Shown: piece by piece, positions 1-4,925 of the stretch
Position numbering within the stretch: the stretch's first letter is position 1
Layout of the letters: each line of letters begins with the position of its first letter
DNA from: Chloroflexota bacterium
GTDB lineage: Bacteria > Chloroflexota > Anaerolineae > Ardenticatenales > Ardenticatenaceae
Length of the DNA stretch: 5,546 bases
Direction: 5' to 3'
Assembly: GCA_003520455.1 (NCBI GenBank)
Contig: DOUV01000298.1
Coordinates: forward strand, 1 to 5,546
Notes under the pieces: model-generated
The model's database searches: none
What the model was told of the DNA's origin: nothing
The model's input: the letters and a program-made list of their open reading frames with translations, nothing else
Program-made: the position numbers and the translations under genes

Positions 1-222
1 GCCGAGCGGCAGGCGCCGAAAGAGCACCTGGGCCGCTATCCCCCGCCCGGCATCGCAGCCCACCGTGAAACGTCGCGGCTGCCAGCCCCACTGCGCCTTG
101 AACTCGCCCCACGGCGCCGTCTGCAACAAGTGCCCGTACGGATGGCCGGCCACCAACGCCTCCCACGCTGCGATGGTTGGATCCACACTGACGTCGAAAC
201 CGCTGATGACGGCCTCCTTCAT
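1..222 (-). CDS. FemAB-type aminoacyltransferase (FemX-like), N-terminal part, cut by window edge
   Basis: The first 74 codons are present; the gene continues beyond the left edge. The protein starts MKEAVISGFDV and carries the segment W20-EALVAGHPYGHLLQT followed by WGEFKAQWGW (residues 39-48) and VLFRRLPLG at the end of the visible part. This pattern is typical of the first GNAT-like half of FemAB/FemX proteins, cytoplasmic or membrane-associated enzymes that add amino acids from aminoacyl-tRNA to peptidoglycan precursors. In many non-Firmicutes the exact substrate is unknown. The ATG at 222 is the only plausible start after the ppc stop. No good Shine-Dalgarno is visible (only a weak GAG three bases upstream), so translation may depend on coupling to ppc, whose TAG lies 15 bases upstream. 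The start is in the same frame as ppc, separated only by that TAG and five codons. Family assignment rests on motif recall and is fairly firm; the substrate is not known. Confidence 0.75.
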   Translation of the reverse strand, partial: MKEAVISGFDVSVDPTIAAWEALVAGHPYGHLLQTAPWGEFKAQWGWQPRRFTVGCDAGRGIAAQVLFRRLPLG

Positions 223-237
223 AGTCTCGTTGGAGGA

Positions 238-2991
238 CTAACCGGTGTTGCGGAGCCCGGCTGCAATACCGTTGACACTCAGGAGGATCAAGTCGCTGAT
301 TTCATCGGTAGATGCTTCCGGGCCGGCCGCACGGAGCCGGTGCATCATCGCGACCTGAATGTAGTTGAGCGGGTCCACATACGGGTTGCGGAGCCGAATC
401 GAGCGCTGCAACCAGGGCTCATTATCCAGAAGATCAGACTGGCCGGTGATCGCCAGAATGGCTTGTTCGGTGCGCTCGAACTCCGCGCAGAGGCGGGGGA
501 AGATGGCCTGGCGTGTCTCCGGCGTCGCCAGGCCGGCATACGTGGCTGCAATCGCCATATCAGCCTTGCGCATCGACATCTGAGCGTTGTCGATCGTCGA
601 GCAGAAAAAGGGCCAGGCCCGATACATCTCTTGCAGCATCGTGAGGGACTCCGGATGATCCGCCGTCCATTCGGTCAACGCCGTGCCGAGCCCGTACCAA
701 CCGGGCAGGACGACTCGGCTCTGCGTCCACGCGAAGACCCACGGGATCGCTCGCAAGTCGGCGATCCCGGTGGTTGCCTTCCGTTTCGCCGGGCGGCTGC
801 CGATATTCAACCGCTCGATCTCGTCAATTGGCGTTGCTTCGCGGAAATAGCGCAGCATCGCCGGGTTGTTGTGGACCAGGTCCCGGTAGCTGGTCTCAGC
901 GACTGCTGAAAGCTGCTCCATCGCCGCCTGCCAGTCGGCAATCTGCACTGGCACAACCGGGGGACGGCGCCCGGTGGTGAGAAGCACTGCGCTGATAATC
1001 TGCTCGAGGTGGCGGTGAGCGATCTCGGGGTTCGAGTAACGTTCGGTGATGGCCTCGCCCTGCTCGGTGAGCTTGATGCGGCCGCGTACCGACTCAGGGG
1101 GTTGTGCCAAAATCGCCCGGTTGGTCGGGCCACCCCCACGACCGATGCTACCCCCACGGCCATGAAAGAGGGTGAGGGTGACCCCGAAACGATCGCAGAC
1201 CGCGGCCAGAGCACGCTGAGCCCGGAACAGCTCCCAACTCGCGGTGAGATAGCCCCCGTCCTTGTTCGAGTCGCTGTAGCCGATCATGATCTGCTGGTGC
1301 CAGCCGCGCTGCGCCAGATGCTGGCGGTAGGCCTCGCCCGAGAAGAGGGCCTCCATGATCCCCGGGGCCGCGTGCAGGTCCTCGATGGTTTCAAAGAGCG
1401 GAACGATATCGACTGCTCCGACCAGCCCCGCGTCTTTGGCGAGTAACTGAACCCCCAGTACATCACTGGCACCTGTGGTCATGCTGATGATGTAGCTCTG
1501 AATCGCTCGTGGCCCGATGCGCTCGTGGGCCCGGCGGATCAGCCGGAAGAGCTCGATCGTCTCGTTGGTCGCCTCACTCAAATCGAGCCGCGCTGGGGCC
1601 AGCGGGCGCGGGTTGAGCAGCTCGCGCGTCATCAGCTCGACCTTGCGCGATTCGGGCCACGCGGCATAGTGCTCGGCGATCTTGTAGCGGCGGAATAGTT
1701 CCTGAAGGGCCTCTGTGTGGCGCGCGGCGTGCTGGCGAATGTCGAGGGTCGCGAGGTGGAAGCCGAAGATCTCGGCCTGGCGGATCAGGGTCGCCACGCG
1801 CCCCTCCGCCAACACCTCGCCCCTGTGGGCCCGCAAACTGTCCTGGATCAGACGGAGGTCCGCCAGAAACTCCTCAATCCGCTCGTACGTGTTGGGGATC
1901 GGCAGGTGATCGGCGCGCCAGGGGCGTTGGTTTGCTTCCAGCGTCGCCGCCAACTTGCGGTAGATGTAGGCCATCTTCTGGCGATAGGGTTGAAGCGGAT
2001 AGCGCAACTGGACGCGCTTCGTATCCTCCGGGAAGGCCTCTGCATCGGCCGCAATACTCGCCCGCAACGCCTCCGAGATCCCCAGCCGCTCGGCCATCGA
2101 GAGCAGCCCGTGCATGCGATCAATCCCACGCTGGTAGAGACGGAGGGCCAGAGCCTTCTGCTCGCGCAGGGTCTCTTCGGTCACCCCGAGCGTGACGAAC
2201 GGGTTGCCATCCCGGTCGCCACCCATCCAGGAACCAAACCGCAGGAAGGGCGGGATCTCGAACGGCTCGCTTGGGTAGCTCTGCGCCAGTGCCGCACCGA
2301 GTTCCGCGTACATCTTCGGAGCCAGGTCGAAGAGCGTGGTCTCAAAGTAGTAGAGCCCATTGCGCACCTCATCGAGCACCGTTGGCCGGCGCGGGCGGGT
2401 CTCGTCGGTTTGCCAGAGGGAAACGATCTCCTCCCGAACGAAGGTGAGCAGGTCGGCTTCCTCGCCCGGCAATAACTCGTGCAGATCCAGCTCGTAGAGC
2501 GCCTCGCTGATGCGGCGCAGCTTGGTCAGGACGGTGCGGCGCTTGGCCTCTGTCGGGTGAGCGGTGAAGACCGGCATGATGCAGAGGCTCTGCAGCAACG
2601 AGCGCACGTCGTCGGCACTCAGCCCTTCCTCCTTGAGCCGCTCGACAGCCGCCGCGATCATCTCATCCATCGGTTTGCCGCGAGCGTGCGCGGCGCGGCG
2701 GCGCTGCCGGAGCACGCGCACGCGCTGTTGCTCCTCCGCCAGGTTGACGAGCTGGAAGTAAGTCGCGAAGGCTTTGATGACCACTCGCGCCTGATCGGCC
2801 GGCAAATCAGCCAGAAGCGCCAGCAGCCGCTCGCTCGCCCCCTCATCGCCAGCGCGGCCAAGCTTGGCGAGCCCCCGAATCTCTTCGACGAGGTCAAAGA
2901 GCTGGCGTCCTTCTTGTTCAACGATGGTCTGTCCAAGAAGATCGCCGAGAAGGTGAATTTGCTCGCTCAGTGCCTCTCGCAATCCTGCCAT
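238..2991 (-). CDS. ppc: Phosphoenolpyruvate carboxylase
   Basis: A complete protein of 917 residues, within the usual bacterial range. It carboxylates phosphoenolpyruvate with bicarbonate to oxaloacetate and phosphate in the cytoplasm, refilling the citric acid cycle and feeding aspartate-derived synthesis. Visible signatures: VFTAHPTEAKRR at 141-152 with catalytic H145; FGSWMGGDRDGNP at 252-264; GYSDSNKDGG at 571-580 with K577; FHGRGGSIGRGGGP at 609-622 with H610, R612 and R618; FAWTQSR at 753-759; LRNPYVDPLN at 867-876; and the hallmark C-terminus RNTG. K809, R868 and N915 line up with the aspartate-inhibitor site of the E. coli enzyme (K773, R832, N881), so feedback inhibition by aspartate or malate is likely. 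No N-terminal plant-type phosphorylation motif is seen. The ATG at 2991 has a GAGAGG ribosome site 7 bases upstream. The gene probably heads a transcript continuing into the FemAB-like gene. Confidence 0.98.
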   Translation of the reverse strand: MAGLREALSEQIHLLGDLLGQTIVEQEGRQLFDLVEEIRGLAKLGRAGDEGASERLLALLADLPADQARVVIKAFATYFQLVNLAEEQQRVRVLRQRRRAAHARGKPMDEMIAAAVERLKEEGLSADDVRSLLQSLCIMPVFTAHPTEAKRRTVLTKLRRISEALYELDLHELLPGEEADLLTFVREEIVSLWQTDETRPRRPTVLDEVRNGLYYFETTLFDLAPKMYAELGAALAQSYPSEPFEIPPFLRFGSWMGGDRDGNPFVTLGVTEETLREQKALALRLYQRGIDRMHGLLSMAERLGISEALRASIAADAEAFPEDTKRVQLRYPLQPYRQKMAYIYRKLAATLEANQRPWRADHLPIPNTYERIEEFLADLRLIQDSLRAHRGEVLAEGRVATLIRQAEIFGFHLATLDIRQHAARHTEALQELFRRYKIAEHYAAWPESRKVELMTRELLNPRPLAPARLDLSEATNETIELFRLIRRAHERIGPRAIQSYIISMTTGASDVLGVQLLAKDAGLVGAVDIVPLFETIEDLHAAPGIMEALFSGEAYRQHLAQRGWHQQIMIGYSDSNKDGGYLTASWELFRAQRALAAVCDRFGVTLTLFHGRGGSIGRGGGPTNRAILAQPPESVRGRIKLTEQGEAITERYSNPEIAHRHLEQIISAVLLTTGRRPPVVPVQIADWQAAMEQLSAVAETSYRDLVHNNPAMLRYFREATPIDEIERLNIGSRPAKRKATTGIADLRAIPWVFAWTQSRVVLPGWYGLGTALTEWTADHPESLTMLQEMYRAWPFFCSTIDNAQMSMRKADMAIAATYAGLATPETRQAIFPRLCAEFERTEQAILAITGQSDLLDNEPWLQRSIRLRNPYVDPLNYIQVAMMHRLRAAGPEASTDEISDLILLSVNGIAAGLRNTG

Positions 2992-3081
2992 TCAACGCCT
3001 CTCTCGACCCAACAGCCCGACGCACCGGAGCACCATGAAAGCGGGCCAGGCACCGTCACATTGAAACAGCTTGCGAAGGTA

Positions 3082-3109
3082 ATCTTACTGCAGCGACGCT
3101 GGGCGTCAA
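3082..3109 (-). promoter_or_regulatory. Candidate sigma70-type promoter of ppc
   Basis: On the minus strand, TTGACG (3109-3104) and TAAGAT (3087-3082) are separated by 16 bases. Both hexamers are close to the housekeeping consensus and the spacing is acceptable. Transcription would start near 3075, leaving an mRNA leader of about 84 bases before the ppc ATG. The site is oriented towards ppc and no other candidate of similar quality was seen in the gap. Confidence 0.6.
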
Positions 3110-3117
3110 CCGCTCGA

Positions 3118-3142
3118 GAGGACAAGACGCTGTCTTGTCCTC
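3118..3142. repeat. Perfect 25-bp palindrome upstream of the ppc promoter
   Basis: The left arm GAGGACAAGAC (3118-3128) and right arm GTCTTGTCCTC (3132-3142) match over all 11 bases around the trinucleotide GCT. The right arm is followed by a C run rather than T, and the other side also lacks a T run, so it does not look like a Rho-independent terminator. Its left edge is 8 bases upstream of the ppc -35 box and its centre is at about -55 from the predicted start, a position suited to a dimeric activator or other regulator. Alternatively it may be a dispersed repeat: it also marks the point where the adjacent GyrI-like reading frame loses homology. Confidence 0.7.
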
Positions 3143-3453
3143 CCCCCTTCTCCCACGGCCCGGAGTACCGTGAGCAAGACCTGGACGTCGAGGCTGCAAT
3201 CCCCATTCAGGAGCCGGTGCCGGGCGACGAACGGGTCCGCGTGTACGCGTTGCCCGAGGCAGAGACTGTGGCCTCCGTGGTCCATCACGGTCCGTTCGCC
3301 ACGCTCAACCAGGCCTACACGGCGCTGTTGCGCTGGATCGAGGCCAACGGCTCCCGCATCAGCGGTCCCAACCGAGAGATCTACCTCCACTACGAGCGCG
3401 GCGGTGACCAGAGCCGGCACGTGACCGAGATTCAGTTCCCGGTCGAGAAGGCC
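3142..3453 (+). pseudogene. Remnant of a GyrI-like / AraC-type effector-binding domain protein
   Basis: The frame reads PPFSHGPEYREQDLDVEAAIPI, then RVYALPEAETVASVVHHGPF, a helix NQAYTALLRWIEANG, and GPNREIYLHY, ending in TEIQFPVEKA. This is the second half of the domain that binds small molecules in MerR-type regulators such as BmrR and in stand-alone GyrI/SbmC proteins; the Glu in REIYLHY is the position linked to ligand contact. About 60-70 residues of the first half, and any DNA-binding domain, are missing. No credible start codon with a ribosome site lies upstream in any frame; only a TTG at 3061 inside the ppc promoter region is in frame. At the 3' end the frame has no stop where the domain should end and stays open to TAG at 3682, through an inverted repeat and antisense to the VOC gene. 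These features suggest a truncated, decaying gene. A functional half-domain is possible but less likely. Confidence 0.65.
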
Positions 3454-3487
3454 GGGCCGGCAAGGAAGGTCCCACCACCGACGACAA

Positions 3488-3546
3488 ACCAAAAAGGACG
3501 CAAAGGCTCGGCAAAGAGATTCTTTGCATCTTTTGGTCTTTTTGCG
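3488..3546. repeat. Imperfect inverted repeat with CGCAAAG/CTTTGC words, possible terminator
   Basis: The arm 3488-3505 (beginning ACCAAAAAGG and ending ACGCAAAG) pairs imperfectly with 3522-3537 (beginning CTTTGCATC and ending TTTTGGT). A second, inner choice pairs GCAAAG 3511-3516 with CTTTGC 3522-3527. The right arm is followed by CTTTTTGCG. The plus-strand stem with its T tract could terminate transcription, and in the reverse direction the element could terminate the VOC transcript. I recall similar arrays of CGCAAAG and its complement as dispersed intergenic repeats in many environmental bacteria, so a mobile or REP-like origin is the preferred reading. It lies where the GyrI-like frame should have stopped. 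Confidence 0.55.
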
Positions 3547-3613
3547 ATCCGATTCACATTCTCTTGCGTCATGGCTTCGTTTCAGCGGATACTGTCGGAT
3601 CCACCGGGCGTTT

Positions 3614-3631
3614 CGCTGCAATCCGGCAGCG
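3614..3631 (-). other. Small hairpin just downstream of the VOC gene
   Basis: In the minus-strand transcript CGCTGC and GCAGCG form a perfect 6-bp stem around a 6-base loop, starting 3 bases after the VOC stop codon. No T run follows, so it is not a standard intrinsic terminator. It may protect the mRNA 3' end. The rest of the stretch between it and the inverted repeat, about 3547-3613, shows nothing I can name. Confidence 0.35.
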
Positions 3632-3634
3632 TCC

Positions 3635-4009
3635 TTACTCCCCGACGAGAACGAAGGTATTGCCGTCCTGATCCCCAAAGATAGCCTGCATCATGCCCCA
3701 CGGCTGTCTCTCAGGCGGTTCGGTGAAGTGGACGCCTCGATCCCGCAGCGTCTCATAGGTCGCCTGGATATCGTCGGCCTCGAAGACGATCCCGGCAAAC
3801 TGCCCAACCCGCTCCTCGCTCCAATCGCCATAGCCCTTCGCCAGAATCACGACCGTCTCGGCCCCCGGCGGCGCCACCTCAATCCAGCGATACTCCGGCC
3901 CAAACCGACTGTCGCTGAGCTTCTCGAAACCGAGCTTGTTCACGTAGAAATCGAGCGCCTTGTCCTGATCGCTCACGTAGACGGTGACAGATCGGACGCG
4001 AGTAATCAT
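3635..4009 (-). CDS. VOC superfamily (glyoxalase/bleomycin-resistance fold) protein
   Basis: A protein of 124 residues, the normal size of a single-chain VOC protein made of two beta-alpha-beta-beta-beta modules. Module one shows RVRSVTVYVSDQDKALDFYV and NKLGF (4-28). Module two shows GIVFEADDIQATYETLRDRG (73-92) and FGDQDGNTFVLVGE at the C-terminus. The residues that bind metal in glyoxalase I and ring-cleavage dioxygenases appear replaced: T9 where the first His is expected, G73 or I74 at the second-module His, and V120 instead of the Glu in the usual GNxxEL ending. A metal-dependent enzyme is therefore unlikely, and a ligand-binding or resistance-type role is possible; the function is unknown. 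The ATG at 4009 is preferred because AGGAGG ends 8 bases upstream; an in-frame GTG at 4012 lies directly before it but is too close for ideal spacing. The gene is monocistronic and divergent from the thioesterase unit. Confidence 0.88.
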   Translation of the reverse strand: MITRVRSVTVYVSDQDKALDFYVNKLGFEKLSDSRFGPEYRWIEVAPPGAETVVILAKGYGDWSEERVGQFAGIVFEADDIQATYETLRDRGVHFTEPPERQPWGMMQAIFGDQDGNTFVLVGE

Positions 4010-4049
4010 CACTTACCCTCCTTCTAAACTCCCAAGCGACTCTCCTATC

Positions 4050-4079
4050 ATCTTAGTCCCGCACCTTATCTCCCGCCAA
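4050..4079 (-). promoter_or_regulatory. Weak candidate promoter of the VOC gene
   Basis: On the minus strand, TTGGCG (4079-4074) and TAAGAT (4055-4050) are separated by 18 bases, giving a predicted start near 4043 and a leader of about 34 bases with a good AGGAGG ribosome site. The -35 match is moderate and the spacing is long, so this is tentative. The bases between here and the divergent plus-strand promoter hold nothing else I recognise. Confidence 0.3.
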
Positions 4080-4120
4080 CCCACCGGAGCTGGCCCGCGC
4101 CGGCTGGTACCATCGTGATT

Positions 4121-4148
4121 TTGCACTCCCGCCTGTCGGTGCTATACT
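4121..4148 (+). promoter_or_regulatory. Strong sigma70-type promoter for the hairpin-rich leader/small RNA
   Basis: TTGCAC (4121-4126) and TATACT (4143-4148) are separated by 16 bases (17 if TTTGCA is taken as the -35). This is the best promoter match in the window. The predicted start, near 4155, coincides with the first base of a strong hairpin, which supports a real transcript beginning here. Confidence 0.7.
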
Positions 4149-4154
4149 CTAATC

Positions 4155-4295
4155 CCGGCGTGCGCCACAAGTTGCGCGCCGGATTCTTATGCCTGGAGTA
4201 CACCCTTGCCCGCCACCGGTTCTTGCCACGCGCCCCTGCGCACGGCGCGTGATGGATGCGTTCTTTGGCCCATCGCTCCCGATGGGCTTTTTTTT
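4155..4295 (+). ncRNA. Candidate small RNA or terminator-controlled leader upstream of the thioesterase
   Basis: Between a strong promoter and an intrinsic terminator lies a stretch of about 140 nt with no credible coding sequence. Hairpin 1: CCGGC 4155-4159 with GCCGG 4178-4182 and GCGC 4162-4165 with GCGC 4174-4177, a 9-bp stem with a two-base bulge at the extreme 5' end. Hairpin 2: CACGCGCC 4227-4234 with GGCGCGTG 4244-4251, a perfect 8-bp stem whose 9-base loop contains the self-complementary TGCGCA. Hairpin 3 is the terminator. The sequence does not match the riboswitch cores I can recall (SAM, THF, glycine, fluoride, guanidine, ZTP, preQ1, T-box), nor the SRP RNA tip. The thioesterase starts 20 bases after the T run, so read-through would feed that gene. 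It could be an attenuator, an unknown riboswitch or an independent small RNA; only the architecture is visible. Confidence 0.5.
4268..4295 (+). terminator. Rho-independent terminator before the thioesterase gene
   Basis: GCCCATCG (4268-4275) and CGATGGGC (4280-4287) form a perfect 8-bp stem with loop CTCC, followed at once by eight T residues (4288-4295). It is a textbook intrinsic terminator on the plus strand. No plus-strand gene ends just upstream, so it must serve the short transcript from the 4121-4148 promoter. The opposite strand lacks a matching T run. Confidence 0.9.
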
Positions 4296-4315
4296 GCCCG
4301 CTGATCGGAGATACC

Positions 4316-4717
4316 ATGCGTGTGGACCTCGCCTTCCCAATCAAAACCTACGACATCGATTTCGCCGGTCACGTGAGCAACATCACCTACATCCGCTGGC
4401 TGGAAGACCTCCGGCTGGAGATCCTGCGCCGCTCCTTGCCGCTCGGAACGCTCATGGCCCGCAGTCAGACCCCAATCCTGCTGCGGACCGAGATTGACTA
4501 CCTGGCGCAGGCCCGCCTCCCCCAAACAGTGACGGGGCAGATGTGGGTCAGTGCTTCCAGCCGGGCCCGCGCTACGCTCACCGCCGAATTCACCATCGCC
4601 GAGACCGGCGAGCTCTCCGCCCGGGCACACCAGGTCATCTGCCTCGTCGATACCCGGCGCGGCCGCCCCATCGCCCTGCCCGAAGAACTGCAGCAGGCCA
4701 TGGGGGAGGACTGGTAA
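4316..4717 (+). CDS. Acyl-CoA thioesterase, hotdog fold (4HBT/YbgC-like)
   Basis: A protein of 133 residues, the usual size for a single hotdog domain. The N-terminal motif [20 protein letters not shown] (12-31) is the 4HBT signature with the proposed catalytic Asp at D15 and the GHV turn at 18-20 before the central helix; the more usual GHVNN reads GHVSN here. Beta strands follow ([52 protein letters not shown]). Relatives hydrolyse acyl-CoA thioesters in the cytoplasm, usually as tetramers; the acyl substrate cannot be read from sequence. The ATG at 4316 has GGAG 5 bases upstream. An in-frame ATG at 4256 would add 20 residues encoded by the terminator hairpin and its T run and has no ribosome site, so it is rejected. 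The gene lies just past an intrinsic terminator, so expression may depend on read-through. Its TAA overlaps a downstream ATG by one base. Confidence 0.9.
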   Translation: MRVDLAFPIKTYDIDFAGHVSNITYIRWLEDLRLEILRRSLPLGTLMARSQTPILLRTEIDYLAQARLPQTVTGQMWVSASSRARATLTAEFTIAETGELSARAHQVICLVDTRRGRPIALPEELQQAMGEDW

Positions 4718-4753
4718 TGGTCCAGGCGTCTGCCGGCAAAGTCTCAACCGAGA

Positions 4754-4783
4754 AACTCGGGGGAATTCGGGGGAACTCGGGGT
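4754..4783 (+). repeat. Three tandem copies of a 10-base unit
   Basis: AACTCGGGGG (4754-4763), AATTCGGGGG (4764-4773) and AACTCGGGG plus T (4774-4783) form a short tandem array. A partial fourth copy, AACTCGG, lies at 4862-4868, and a nearby pair of GGATGCCCC words lies at 4831-4839 and 4843-4851. The period of ten breaks any reading frame, which suggests a non-coding role or slippage. Confidence 0.7.
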
Positions 4784-4811
4784 CGAAGAGCCCCCTCAGG
4801 GGCTGCCCGAG
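4776..4811 (+). other. Nested hairpin in the thioesterase-pyrC spacer
   Basis: Inner stem AGCCCC 4789-4794 with GGGGCT 4799-4804 around loop CTCA, enclosed by CTCGGG 4776-4781 with CCCGAG 4806-4811, with seven unpaired bases on the left and one on the right. No T run follows, so it is not an intrinsic terminator. I saw no PyrR-binding motif. It could affect mRNA stability or pyrC translation. Confidence 0.45.
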
Positions 4812-4925
4812 CGTCCACCTCGACGCAACGGGATGCCCCTCAGGATGCCCCGACAGGAGGGAACTCGGCAGACTCCCAGGGCGAACGCCGGGTTCCAGCC
4901 CCACCCGGGAGGATCATACTTCCTG

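Noticed and set aside
223..240. Read-through fusion of ppc and the FemAB-like protein via the in-frame TAG
   Set aside because: ppc ends with its conserved RNTG terminus and the next protein has its own ATG; the shared frame is most likely chance.
130..909. Long plus-strand open frame opposite ppc
   Set aside because: It is antisense to a clear ppc sequence; high GC makes such mirror frames common, and its peptide matches no family.
1717..2475. 252-codon plus-strand frame opposite ppc
   Set aside because: Antisense shadow of conserved ppc coding sequence, with no recognisable domain.
2479..3684. One 401-codon plus-strand gene including the GyrI-like part
   Set aside because: The first two fifths are antisense to ppc and its promoter and the end is antisense to the VOC gene; only about 104 codons in the middle show protein homology.
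4251..4258. AYGGAY word suggesting the TwoAYGGAY RNA motif
   Set aside because: Only one copy is present and it is not in a hairpin loop as that motif requires.
4256..4315. Longer thioesterase starting at ATG 4256
   Set aside because: The extra 20 codons would be read through the terminator stem and T run, there is no ribosome site, and the family starts near the 4316 ATG.
4189..4497. Leader peptide or gene from ATG 4189
   Set aside because: No ribosome site, no run of regulatory codons, and the frame continues out of register deep into the thioesterase.
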